Part shown: positions 24,442-32,553 of the stretch, piece by piece
Numbering within the stretch: position 1 is the first letter of the stretch
How the letters are laid out: every line of letters begins with the position of its first letter
NCBI RefSeq assembly: GCF_005863245.1
Contig: NZ_VBUT01000002.1
Location: forward strand, 1-64,000
Direction of reading: 5' to 3'
Source of the DNA: Nocardia cyriacigeorgica
Lineage (GTDB): Bacteria > Actinomycetota > Actinomycetes > Mycobacteriales > Mycobacteriaceae
DNA: 64,000 nucleotides
Made by a program: the position numbers and the translations under genes
Notes under the pieces: generated by a model
Told to the model about the DNA's origin: nothing
Seen by the model: the letters and a program-made list of their open reading frames with translations, nothing else
Databases searched by the model: none

Positions 24442-26373
24442 GTGCCCGGACGAATCCCAGATCGCGATATCGCTGCGATACGCGAACGCGTCCGGATCGA
24501 GGACGTGGTGGGCGAGTACGTCGCGCTCAAGCGGGGCGGCGCCGACTCGATGAAGGGCCTGTGCCCATTCCACGACGAGAAGTCACCGTCGTTCCATGTG
24601 CGGCCCAACCACGGCCTGTTCCACTGCTTCGGCTGCGGTGAGGGCGGCGACGTCTACGCCTTCATCCAGAAGATCGAGCACGTCGGTTTCGTCGAGGCCG
24701 TCGAGCAGCTCGCCGACAAGGTCGGCTACCAGATCAACTACGAGGGCGGCGGCACCTCGGTCCAGCGCGACCGCGGCACCCGCGCCCGGCTGGTCGCCGC
24801 CAACGCCGCGGCCCACGAGTTCTATATGGCCAGGCTGCGCGAACCCGAAGCCGAAGCCGCGCGCGCCTACCTCACCGAACGCAATTTCGATGCCGCCGCC
24901 GCCGCTCAATTCGGCTGCGGTTACGCCCCCGCGGGCTGGGACACCCTCACCAAGTACCTGATGCGCAAAGGCTTCGAGTTCAAGGAACTCGAAGCGGCGG
25001 GCCTGTCCAGGGAGGGACGGCGCGGCCCGATCGACCGCTTCCACCGGCGGCTGCTCTGGCCCATCCGCAACTTGGCCGGCGAGGTCATCGGCTTCGGTGC
25101 CCGCAAGCTCTTCGACGACGACACCATGCCGGGTAAGTACGTCAACACCCCGGAAACGGTGCTGTACAAGAAGTCTCAGGTGTTGTTCGGGCTCGATCAC
25201 GCCAAACGTGAGATCGCCAAGGGACATCAGGCGGTGGTCGTCGAGGGCTACACCGACGTCATGGCCATGCATCTGGCCGGCGTGAAAACCGCTGTCGCGG
25301 CGTGCGGTACGGCTTTCGGTGACGACCACCTGGCCATCCTGCGCCGCCTGCTCATGGACGACAACTTCTGGCGCGGCGAGATCATCTTCACCTTCGACGG
25401 TGACGCGGCGGGCCAGGCGGCCGCGCTCAAGGCCTTCCTCAACGATCAGAAGGTCGCCGCCCAGATCTATGTCGCCACCACACCCGACGGCCAGGATCCG
25501 TGCGAGCTGCGCCAGCATTCCGGCGACGCCGCCCTGCGCGATGTGGTCGCCAAACGCCGCCTGCTGTTCGAATTCGCCCTCGACAGCGAGATCGAGAAGC
25601 GCAAGGACCCGCGAATCAACGACCTGACCCGCGACGGCCAGGTCGAGGTGCTGCGCTGGGGTGTGCCGCTGGTGGCGCAGATCAAAGACCATGGCCGGCG
25701 CAAGCGTTATGCCACCGACCTGGCCGATCGCACCGGCTGGCTGGATGTGCAGACCGTCTACCGCCGCGTCGAGGAAGAAGCCAAACGCCTGCGCACCGGC
25801 GGCGCGGCCTCCGGTTCCGCACGTCGTCCGCGCGAGCAGAACGGCACGACCGAGGCTCCGGTGGCGCGCCCGAATCCGAACGATCCGACGCTGCTGCCGC
25901 AACGCCAGGCCCTCGCGGCCGGGCTGCAATACCCGTCCATCGCGGGCCCGTCGTTCGACGCATTGGAAACCGAGGCCTTCACCCACCCCGCCTACGTGAC
26001 CATCCGCACCCTCATCGCCGAGGCCGGTGGCACCGCGGCGGGCCTGGTGGGCGCCGAATGGGTCGGCGCGGTATCCGACCGCACCGACGACCTCACCGTG
26101 CGCGCGCTGATCTCCGAACTGGCGAGCGAGCCGCTGCCGGTGAAGTCGGCCGACGACATTCCGCGCTTCATCACCGGCGTCCTGGCCCGGGCCCAGGAGG
26201 GCTTCGTCGGCCGCCAGATCGCCGAACTGAAATCGAAACTGCACCGGGTGTCGTCCACCGAACAATCGGAGGCCTACCTGGCGCTGTTCGGTGACCTGGT
26301 GGCATTGGAGCAGTACCGCAAGAGTCTGCTCGAGCAGGCCATGGGCAATTCGGACGACTTCGCCCCGCACTGA
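24442..26373 (+). CDS. dnaG: DNA primase DnaG
   Basis: Synthesises RNA primers at the replication fork. The 643-aa protein has the CHC2 zinc site C41-x2-H44...C62-x2-C65 (CPFHDEKSPS, FHCFGCGEGGD). The catalytic core includes the RNAP basic region (FHRRLLWPIRN). A TOPRIM domain follows (VVVEGYTDVMAMHLAGV, then FTFDGDAAGQAAALKAF), and then the DnaB-binding C-terminal helices. Start GTG 24442. Usual length for actinobacteria. Confidence 0.97.
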   Translation: MPGRIPDRDIAAIRERVRIEDVVGEYVALKRGGADSMKGLCPFHDEKSPSFHVRPNHGLFHCFGCGEGGDVYAFIQKIEHVGFVEAVEQLADKVGYQINYEGGGTSVQRDRGTRARLVAANAAAHEFYMARLREPEAEAARAYLTERNFDAAAAAQFGCGYAPAGWDTLTKYLMRKGFEFKELEAAGLSREGRRGPIDRFHRRLLWPIRNLAGEVIGFGARKLFDDDTMPGKYVNTPETVLYKKSQVLFGLDHAKREIAKGHQAVVVEGYTDVMAMHLAGVKTAVAACGTAFGDDHLAILRRLLMDDNFWRGEIIFTFDGDAAGQAAALKAFLNDQKVAAQIYVATTPDGQDPCELRQHSGDAALRDVVAKRRLLFEFALDSEIEKRKDPRINDLTRDGQVEVLRWGVPLVAQIKDHGRRKRYATDLADRTGWLDVQTVYRRVEEEAKRLRTGGAASGSARRPREQNGTTEAPVARPNPNDPTLLPQRQALAAGLQYPSIAGPSFDALETEAFTHPAYVTIRTLIAEAGGTAAGLVGAEWVGAVSDRTDDLTVRALISELASEPLPVKSADDIPRFITGVLARAQEGFVGRQIAELKSKLHRVSSTEQSEAYLALFGDLVALEQYRKSLLEQAMGNSDDFAPH

Positions 26374-26457
26374 GCGCCCTTACCGCAGTAACGAACACGC
26401 CGCCCCGAATGATCAACTCGGCAAGTCGGGTTCGTAACCAATGGCGGGAGACCTGGG

Positions 26458-27093
26458 ATGAAACGAGCGTTGTTCGCGGGCCTGGCGGTCGTTGTGGCCA
26501 TCGGAGTATCGGGCTGTGGTGAGGACGGCTCCACATCGTCGGCGGAAGCGACGGCGTCCACAGCCCAGCCGAGCACGGCGGCGCCCACGGGCGTGCAGCA
26601 GCCGATCGCACCCGGTGAACCGGACCCCGGCCGGCCGTCCGGTGAACCGGCCGGCGGCGAGACCATCCTGCCCTCCCGCGACGACGCCACCGTCGACGCC
26701 CGCGACTTCCAGCAGGGCAACTACTTCTACTTCCAGTCACCGACCGGAAACATCATGTGCGGCTTCATCAATGAGGGCGAACTCGGCACCGGCTGCCAGC
26801 TCGGCACGACCGAAGTGGTGCCACCGGAGCTGTCCGACTGCGACACCAGCCGCGCCGATCGCGCCGTGGCGGCGCAGGTCCTCGGCGGCGCGGCGCGGTT
26901 CATGTGCGTGAATCAGGGGTTCTTCGTCGGTTCACCCACCGACGGCTCTCGTAAAGGCGGTGGGAACGTGCTCGAGTACGGGGAGACGATCATCGTCCGC
27001 GGCACCGCGTGCACGTCGATGCCCAACGGCGTCCGCTGCGATCAGGCCGGGCACGGCTTCATGATCGCCGCGGACCGGCAATACCTGTTCTGA
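26458..27093 (+). CDS. Putative lipoprotein
   Basis: The 211-aa protein has a lipoprotein signal (MKRALFAGLAVVVAIGVSGC, Cys at residue 20). A Ser/Thr/Pro-rich spacer to about residue 75 follows, then a cysteine-containing domain of about 130 residues with SPTGNIMCGFINEGELGTGC and RFMCVNQGFFVG. The Cys pattern suggests disulfide bonds outside the membrane. No function recognised. Confidence 0.8.
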   Translation: MKRALFAGLAVVVAIGVSGCGEDGSTSSAEATASTAQPSTAAPTGVQQPIAPGEPDPGRPSGEPAGGETILPSRDDATVDARDFQQGNYFYFQSPTGNIMCGFINEGELGTGCQLGTTEVVPPELSDCDTSRADRAVAAQVLGGAARFMCVNQGFFVGSPTDGSRKGGGNVLEYGETIIVRGTACTSMPNGVRCDQAGHGFMIAADRQYLF

Positions 27094-27102
27094 CGAGAGT
27101 GG

Positions 27103-27348
27103 TCAGCGCCGGAGCTGATCGTGCGGCACCAGCACGGTGGTGCGCTCGTCGATCGGCTCCATCGGCTCCAAGGCCGGCCGCGTGCTGAGCTTGTCCGACA
27201 GCTTCTGCCTGCTCACCTGGACGAGCTTGCGGGTGACCGGGCTCCCCGTGACCGCGCGAGTGGCCGCGCTGATCTGCTCATAGCGCGCCCGCCCGGCCTT
27301 GCTGCCGAGCACATACCCGGCCGCGATGCCGATCATCAACCGCAGCAT
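27103..27348 (-). CDS. Small conserved actinobacterial protein
   Basis: The 81-aa protein starts MLRLMIGIAAGYVLGSKAGR, a short membrane-associating helix, followed by a basic region (RYEQISAATRAV, SRQKLSDKLSTRP). ATG 27348 follows GGGAGGAG; the frame extends upstream over the tRNA, which is not coding. I believe small proteins of this type lie next to dnaG in mycobacteria, but I am not certain of the locus name. Function unknown. Confidence 0.72.
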   Translation of the reverse strand: MLRLMIGIAAGYVLGSKAGRARYEQISAATRAVTGSPVTRKLVQVSRQKLSDKLSTRPALEPMEPIDERTTVLVPHDQLRR

Positions 27349-27546
27349 CTGTTCGAGCTCCTCCCGTTCGCCTGTCCGCGGCCTACATCCTGCCCGACAC
27401 CCACCACCCCTGTCGATCCGCCCACCCCCAGACTCCCCGCTCAGAGCCCCCTCCACCCCCTCTGACGACACGATTTGGGCCCCCGCCCACCCATACGCTA
27501 AAGTTTCACCTCGGCTCGCCCAGTACAGGAAGAGCCCACAGGATAG

Positions 27547-27619
27547 TCCCCTATAGCTCAATTGGCAGAGCAGCCGACTGTTAATCGGCAGGTTTCTGGT
27601 TCGAGTCCAGATGGGGGAG
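27547..27619 (+). tRNA. tRNA-Asn (anticodon GTT)
   Basis: Folds as a tRNA. Acceptor TCCCCTA pairs with TGGGGGA, discriminator G is at 27619, and the anticodon loop CTGTTAA holds GTT. The T arm contains GGTTCGAGTCC. CCA is not encoded (CCT follows). A terminator follows directly, and an integrase remnant nearby suggests it has served as an attachment site. Confidence 0.97.
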
Positions 27620-27624
27620 CCTAG

Positions 27625-27662
27625 AAAAGCCCTCCACCAGCGCAAGCAGGTGGAGGGCTTTT
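27625..27662 (+). terminator. Terminator of tRNA-Asn
   Basis: AAAAGCCCTCCACC and GGTGGAGGGCTTTT form a 14-bp stem with a 10-nt loop, ending in a run of five T. This is a textbook intrinsic terminator just after the tRNA. Confidence 0.92.
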
Positions 27663-27687
27663 TCGTTGTCCGAGGAAATCACCCGGA

Positions 27688-27726
27688 ATCCGCTACTTTC
27701 CTACTACAAACGATCCGCTACTTTCC
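27688..27726. repeat. Two 14-bp direct repeats near the tRNA
   Basis: ATCCGCTACTTTCC occurs at 27688-27701 and 27713-27726, 25 bp apart, between the tRNA terminator and the integrase remnant; the second copy overlaps the integrase stop. Such repeats could be arm-type integrase sites or att remnants. Confidence 0.6.
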
Positions 27727-27927
27727 CTCGGCGAACTGGTCGAGAGCCTTTCGGGCGTCCGGTCCGACTGTCCGTCGTTCGAGGTAGTGGCGTTCCGTGG
27801 TCGCGAGTTTTGCATTCGACAGCTGAGCTTGCGCATCGGCCGGGCCGAGGTTGTCCCGAACTGGGAGGACGATGTACTGGTCGATCGCGAGACGACCGTG
27901 GTCCCCGCCGACGATGATGTGGCCGGC
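27718..27927 (-). pseudogene. Remnant of a tyrosine recombinase (integrase) C-terminus
   Basis: On the minus strand, the frame that ends with TAG at 27720-27718 reads AKLATTERHYLERRT, then VGPDARKALDQFAEGK. This is the C-terminal segment of phage-type tyrosine recombinases, including the catalytic Tyr. Upstream, the frame is closed by TAG at 27930-27928, and the expected Arg/His catalytic boxes are not found. The enzyme is therefore inactive. Location about 100 bp from tRNA-Asn fits an old integrated element that used this tRNA as its target. Confidence 0.65.
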
Positions 27928-28410
27928 CTACTCGGCGTCGATCCAGGCACCGAGGTTGAGCACATCGTGACGACGGCTTCCGAGCTCGGTGGCGATTGTG
28001 CCCTGGGGATTCCTGCGGTCGTCGTCTTCGACGACGCGGACCTTGCCTCGTCCACGGATGCGCTCGACCCCGCCGACGGTGCGGATGGTGCGGCGTTTGC
28101 GGTCGTACAAATCCCATGCCGGCCCCAGTACCCGGGGCCGCGCTGAACCCGCTGTTGCGCAAACACTATGGAGCGACGGCCTATGGATCTCCCAAGTCCA
28201 TGAAGGCGGAACTGAGCCGATTCCATCACAATTGCTGGCGAGGGGTCGTGTCGTCCCGCCGCTCGAGCTGGGGCTTGCACGCAGTGTGTCTACGCGCGGG
28301 TGGCTGCGCCTGCGCCCGATGACCGTCGGACAGGAGTCGACGAACTATCGCAACGAGCTTGCCGGGCGAACTCACGGGCTGCTCCGTGAAATGCGATATG
28401 GGACGGGTGG
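27928..28410. other. Stretch with no convincing gene
   Basis: The reading frames here do not resemble known families, and on the minus strand the frame continuing from the integrase remnant (LYDRKRRTIRT, GRGKVRVVEDDD) is interrupted by a stop. This is probably degraded mobile-element DNA. No RNA gene or terminator seen. Confidence 0.4.
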
Positions 28411-29121
28411 CTACATGTGCGCGTCGCCGGTATCGGCGACCAGCGGGAGGATTTCGCGTTGTGCATGACGCGTGCTCTGCTCCGCACGGTCGGGGTCACC
28501 CGCGCAGATCGCGTCGATCAGATCGGTGAGCCGGCCGAGTATCCGGGCGCCGATCTCCGGTGACCAGTGGTCCGGGAACGGCGGTTTGGCGACCGTCGCC
28601 GTCGCGACGTGGTTGTCGAGCTCGACGAGAAGCCGGTTGCCGGTCAGGTCGCTGATCGCGGTGTTGAAGGCCATGATCGCGGGCGTGCACTCATCGTAGG
28701 ATTCCGCGTGCGTCAGCTCCGGTCCTGCGGTCGCGAGCAGCTCGCGCAAACGCTCGGCGTCGGCCGGGGTGCAGCGGGCAGCGGCCAGACGCGCGATGCG
28801 CTGTTGGAGCATGGCGCGCACTTCGATCGCCTCGCGCACCGTTGCGTGAGCGATGCGGTCCTGCATGGGGAATTTCAGCGGGCTGGCCGAGCGTACGTAA
28901 GTGCCGTCGCCGGCGCGGGCTTCGAGCATGCGGACGTGGATGAGCGACCGCACAGCTTCGCGGACTGTGGAACGGCTCACTCCGAGTGCCTGAACGAGTT
29001 CCGGCTCCGTGGGGATCTTGTGGCCGACGGGCCAGTCGCCGGCGACGATCCGGGCTTGCAGTTCGTCGGCTACCTGCTGCGACAGGGTGGCCACCCGTGT
29101 CGGCTTGCCTATGTCAACCAC
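28411..29121 (-). CDS. GntR family (FadR subfamily) regulator
   Basis: The 236-aa protein has the winged helix at about residues 10-75 (LSQQVADELQARIVAGDWPV, IPTEPELVQALGVSRSTVRE, AVRSLIHVRMLEARAGDGTY) and an all-helical FCD-type ligand domain (EAIEVRAMLQQRIARLAAAR, AFNTAISDLTGNRLLVELD). GTG 29121 follows AAAAGG at good spacing; TTG 29163 would add 14 residues. A CAGT-CT-ACTG inverted repeat near 29180 may be its operator. Target pathway unknown. Confidence 0.85.
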   Translation of the reverse strand: MVDIGKPTRVATLSQQVADELQARIVAGDWPVGHKIPTEPELVQALGVSRSTVREAVRSLIHVRMLEARAGDGTYVRSASPLKFPMQDRIAHATVREAIEVRAMLQQRIARLAAARCTPADAERLRELLATAGPELTHAESYDECTPAIMAFNTAISDLTGNRLLVELDNHVATATVAKPPFPDHWSPEIGARILGRLTDLIDAICAGDPDRAEQSTRHAQREILPLVADTGDAHM

Positions 29122-29277
29122 ATTGGACCTTTTCGCATCCGGCGTCGGTGTCGCCGTTGACAATCATCGGATCTTTGCAGTCTACTGGTGCAGTCTCGAC
29201 ATCTGGCAAATCCATGGTTATTCATCTGTCCGGCCGGTGCTGTGCTCGAAAATTCCGGCCCGGGAAGGAATCTCATC

Positions 29278-29595
29278 ATGAAACGCTCGATTCTGTGTTC
29301 GTTCGTCGCGGGTGTCGGCCTTGCGGCGTCGGGATTGTTCCTTGCCCCCGCCGCGTCCGCGTATCCGGTCGGACCGTGGGGCGTGGAGGGCCCGTGTGCG
29401 GGCAAAGCTCCCGCGGAGTGCCCGATGAGTCCCTCGGAAGACGGTCTCACCTGGGCCTGGCACGGTGACGGCTGGAACTACGACAAGACCGGGGCCTTCG
29501 TCTGCATGTCGTCGACCATCTGGTGCAGGCCGTTGATGGTCGCGGTACGAGCCTTGCCGCCGACCCCGATCGGGTCCTGGATCAATCCGGGCTGA
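29278..29595 (+). CDS. Small secreted protein
   Basis: The 105-aa protein begins with a classical signal peptide (MKRSILCSFVAGVGLAASGL, then APAASA as likely cleavage site). The mature part of about 75 residues contains four Cys (GPCAGK, AECPMS, FVCMSS, IWCRPL), suggesting two disulfides, and is rich in Trp. ATG 29278 follows GGAAGGA. Family not recognised; small secreted proteins of this layout are common in Nocardia. Confidence 0.78.
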   Translation: MKRSILCSFVAGVGLAASGLFLAPAASAYPVGPWGVEGPCAGKAPAECPMSPSEDGLTWAWHGDGWNYDKTGAFVCMSSTIWCRPLMVAVRALPPTPIGSWINPG

Positions 29596-29645
29596 TCGCC
29601 GGGTATCCCCGCGCTCCACGCCGATCGAACCGATAGGAGAAGTCC

Positions 29646-30209
29646 TTGCATCGAATGCTGACGACCGTTTTCGGAGTCGTTGCCGTGGGCGCCGCGCTGG
29701 TCGGCTGCTCCGACGACAATTCACCGTCACCGGCCACCACGTCCACGTCGAAGGCCGTCGCGAGTTCGACCGCCCCGGCGCCGACCACGACCAACGCCGA
29801 ACAGTCGCCGTCCAACGCGCCGCAGCCGCAGCCGTCGCCGACGGAGCGGCGAGGTGCCGACGGCTCAACGGGCAACCACCTCAGCGACGAATACTGCGCG
29901 AAGAATCAGGACCCCGGCTGCCCGGCCGGCAGCTACGTCGGCCCGGACGCCATCCCCAACCCCAATGGCGACGGCACCTGGGTGCCGTGCGAAGGCACCA
30001 TCTGCACCAACCCCAACCACGGTGCGGGACCGGAAACCACTGCACCGGTCCAGCCGACCACCCAGACCAACCCGACCACCCCGCCGCCCGACAACAACAC
30101 ACCGGTCGAGGGCGCGCCCTGCGGTGAGGACGGTCGTGGACGCTGGGTGCACCTCGAGGGTGGAAATGCCGGCCACTACGGCACCGAATGGTTGTGCCGC
30201 TACGAGTAA
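29646..30209 (+). CDS. Putative lipoprotein
   Basis: The 187-aa protein has a lipobox (VAVGAALVGC). A long Ser/Thr/Pro/Ala-rich linker follows (about residues 25-70), then two short Cys-containing segments (DEYCAKNQDPGCPAGSY, WVPCEGTICTNPN) separated by a second Thr/Pro-rich linker from APCGEDGRGRW. TTG 29646 has AGGAGA at good spacing; ATG 29655 is the alternative. Possibly co-transcribed with the small secreted protein upstream (50 bp). Function unknown. Confidence 0.75.
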   Translation: MHRMLTTVFGVVAVGAALVGCSDDNSPSPATTSTSKAVASSTAPAPTTTNAEQSPSNAPQPQPSPTERRGADGSTGNHLSDEYCAKNQDPGCPAGSYVGPDAIPNPNGDGTWVPCEGTICTNPNHGAGPETTAPVQPTTQTNPTTPPPDNNTPVEGAPCGEDGRGRWVHLEGGNAGHYGTEWLCRYE

Positions 30210-30281
30210 TCGCCGCGAATCGTGTGCCGCAGCCGGAGGTGCTCGCCGGTTCGTGGCCGACGGGCAGTGCAGACGGTGATA

Positions 30282-30308
30282 GGGGCCGTGGTCGACGACC
30301 ACGGCCCC
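30282..30308. terminator. Terminator between lipoprotein and TetR genes
   Basis: GGGGCCGTGGTC and GACCACGGCCCC form a perfect 12-bp stem with a 3-nt loop, 72 bp after the lipoprotein stop and 100 bp before the convergent TetR gene end, so it can serve both directions. Confidence 0.8.
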
Positions 30309-30408
30309 CATCATTACGACACCAACTCGGTGTCCCTGGACATCGGCGCCGACCGGTAGCTCGCTGCGCCCAACGGTGCCGAGGAGTACGCCGCGGGCGG
30401 CGTAGCGG

Positions 30409-31113
30409 TCAGCCCTGGTAGCCCATCCCGCGCATCACGGTCCGGACATGACTGTCGTAGAGCGCATCGGCGTCGCTGATCAGCTCGCGCAGGCTGCCGA
30501 AGACCTCGGCGGCGATGAACCCGAGGATCGAGGCCCAGGCATTGAGCAGAATGCCGGGAATGGGGGAGTCCGGCAGGGGTTCGCCGTCACCGGTGAGAAG
30601 TGGCCCGGCCGGCAGCGACGGCACGCCGGTGGCCGCGGGATCGGCCACGCCCGCCTCCACGGCGGCCAGATAGGAGCCGGCCAGCGCGTCGATCACCCGG
30701 CCCGCCGCCGGGCCGGTCTGCTCGGGCGCGGCCCGATATCCCGGGATGGGTGTCCCGTTGATCAGGGCGAACTCGCCGGGGTTGGCCACGGCCCATGCCC
30801 GCGCGGCCACGCAGGTCGCGCGCCAATGCCCGGCGGGATCGGTTGCGGCACTGGGCTCGGCGGCGTTCATCGCGTCGGCCAGCGCGTCGTAGGCGTCGAC
30901 ACACAGCGCGGTGATCAAACTCGCCTGCGAGTCGAAATACCGGAACAGTGCGGCCGGTGCCATCCGCATATCCCGCGCGATCGCCCGCAACGACAGCCCA
31001 CCGGTGCCTTCGGTGGCCAGCTGCCTGCGGGCATGCAGTTTGATCTCGGCGATGGTGGCCGCGCGCCGTTCGGCCCGACGGGTCGGTGGCTGGAGTTCCT
31101 TCGTCTCGGCCAT
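30409..31113 (-). CDS. TetR/AcrR family transcriptional regulator
   Basis: The 234-aa protein has an HTH at about residues 15-65 (IAEIKLHARRQLATEGTGGL, SLRAIARDMRMAPAALFRYF) and a longer C-terminal domain of the WHG type (GHWRATCVAARAWAVANPGE, FALINGTPIPGYRA). ATG 31113 follows AAGGAGAGG. It is divergent from the MerB-like gene across 318 bp. Ligand unknown. Confidence 0.88.
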   Translation of the reverse strand: MAETKELQPPTRRAERRAATIAEIKLHARRQLATEGTGGLSLRAIARDMRMAPAALFRYFDSQASLITALCVDAYDALADAMNAAEPSAATDPAGHWRATCVAARAWAVANPGEFALINGTPIPGYRAAPEQTGPAAGRVIDALAGSYLAAVEAGVADPAATGVPSLPAGPLLTGDGEPLPDSPIPGILLNAWASILGFIAAEVFGSLRELISDADALYDSHVRTVMRGMGYQG

Positions 31114-31431
31114 GGACCTCTCCTTCCCGCGAGGCGGCTGGTGCGGCCATCCGGCCGTCGCGTGATGCGACCGACGGTTACTCAGAGATCAGCCCTCGCG
31201 ATGCGATATCCGATCACCAAAGGTACCCGGCGAGCCGGGCAAACGGTGATCACAAACCTGGAAGGCCCAGCTGTGGAAGTGCTCGGCTGCCGGACAGCGG
31301 CACCCCGCGCTCGTGAAGTCGCGGTTGACATTCCTTTCGTCCACCGCCAGCATAGTGTGAACAGTGATCGCATTGTGAGTAATGATCTCGCTTATCAGAG
31401 ATGTGCGGTCAGGACGCGAACGGAGGCAACC
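31114..31431. other. Divergent intergenic region
   Basis: This separates the TetR and MerB-like genes. A TTGACA hexamer lies at 31325-31330 on the plus strand, but no well-spaced -10 follows; AT-rich DNA up to 31402 includes ATCTC-N8-GAGAT (31385-31402). These are candidate promoter or operator elements, weakly supported. Confidence 0.35.
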
Positions 31432-32247
31432 ATGGCCGAACTCGACGATCGGGCACGCGCGGTCCGCGCGGCGATCATGGACCAGGTACGCGGCGAGGGA
31501 ACGGTCCCGACGATGGCCGAGCTGCGCACGCGGTTCGGATTGACCGAGCCGGAACTCGCCGCCACCATGCGTGACCTGGAGGGCGCCATCTGTGTCGCCT
31601 GCCAGGATGAGGAGCACGCCGGCAGCCTCGTCTTCCAGGACGAGCCGCTGAGGACTCCGCAGCCGCCGGTCGGCGAGCTCGTCTACGCGCGGCCGTTCGC
31701 GACCTTCGAAAACCACTACCGCGTCACCGTCGACGGTCGGCAGCGGTGGTTCGCCGAATGCGCGGTCGAGGCCTGCGCGATCTCCGGCCAGTTCCCCGGT
31801 TCGGAGGTGATCGTGGATTCGCTGTGCCGGCAGACCAAACAACCGGTGCGACTGGTCGGACGCGACGGCGTCCTGGTGAACTACGCACCGAAGACCCTGC
31901 GTGTGCATCTGGGCTACCCGATGCGTGAGATGCCGTACCGGGTCGTCGGGTGGTGCGACTACAACAGCTTCTTCGCCTCCGAGGAGGCCGCCGAACAGTG
32001 GCGAAGCGAGCACCCCGGGATCAGCGGGATCACCCGGTCGCCGGAGCAGATGTCGCACCTCATTACCGAGCTTCTCGGCAAGGGCAGGCTCGACTATGAC
32101 TACCAGCCCACCTTCGGTCTGCTGTCGATCGCTCGCAATCTGCGTCGGTTCGGACTATATGGGCCGTTCTGGCTTCCCACACCGAAAATGGCCCGCGACT
32201 GGCAACGGCGCGGCCTCGGAAATTTCTTGCGATTCAGGCTGTCATAG
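31432..32247 (+). CDS. Organomercurial lyase (MerB)-like protein
   Basis: The 271-aa protein has an N-terminal winged-helix-like region (PTMAELRTRFGLTEPELAAT) and a C-terminal MerB-type domain. C110 in WFAECAVEACAIS aligns with the first catalytic Cys of MerB, and C175 in GWCDYNSFFASEEAAEQW with the second. The catalytic Asp three residues after the first Cys is Glu here (E113). ATG 31432 follows GGAGG. No merA, merR or merT gene is adjacent, so mercury resistance is doubtful; it may act on another substrate. The alignment is from memory of MerB. Confidence 0.75.
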   Translation: MAELDDRARAVRAAIMDQVRGEGTVPTMAELRTRFGLTEPELAATMRDLEGAICVACQDEEHAGSLVFQDEPLRTPQPPVGELVYARPFATFENHYRVTVDGRQRWFAECAVEACAISGQFPGSEVIVDSLCRQTKQPVRLVGRDGVLVNYAPKTLRVHLGYPMREMPYRVVGWCDYNSFFASEEAAEQWRSEHPGISGITRSPEQMSHLITELLGKGRLDYDYQPTFGLLSIARNLRRFGLYGPFWLPTPKMARDWQRRGLGNFLRFRLS

Positions 32248-32378
32248 CGGCGAGCCGCCGACCCGGCCGGGTGGAGTCGACACTGTTGTTTACGACCCGC
32301 AGCGCCTGGCGGGGGACTTCGGCGCTGATGGCCGCGCGTGGCCCGGCGGCTGGACAACGGAATCACAGGACTTCTGAA

Positions 32379-32406
32379 TTTGTGCAGATGCACAAAGTTC
32401 GAACTT
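32379..32406. promoter_or_regulatory. Two adjoining palindromes upstream of a secreted lipase
   Basis: TTTGTGCA-GA-TGCACAAA (32379-32396) is a perfect 8-2-8 inverted repeat; AAGTTCGAACTT (32395-32406) is a perfect 12-bp palindrome overlapping it by two bases. They lie about 150 bp before the lipase start in the 306-bp gap after the MerB-like gene. Probably operator sites of an unidentified regulator. Confidence 0.55.
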
Positions 32407-32553
32407 CTCGCTCTCTATCGTGCCAATGGCGCCGGGCGCCGCCGTGCTGTGAACTCATTGCAGTGGGTCGTCGTCAACGGCCGGCCCAATGGCATTCACC
32501 GGTCGTCGCGGGCGACGGCCGTCGGGAATCAACGACGATTCGGAGAACCTCTG

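Noticed and set aside
27787..28146. A 119-codon plus-strand frame after tRNA-Asn
   Set aside because: It is antisense to the integrase remnant and has no recognisable domain or good ribosome-binding site.
32338..32553. Upstream start for the lipase at 32554
   Set aside because: It would place about 70 residues before the signal peptide and run through the two palindromes; GTG 32554 has GGAG and starts at the signal sequence.
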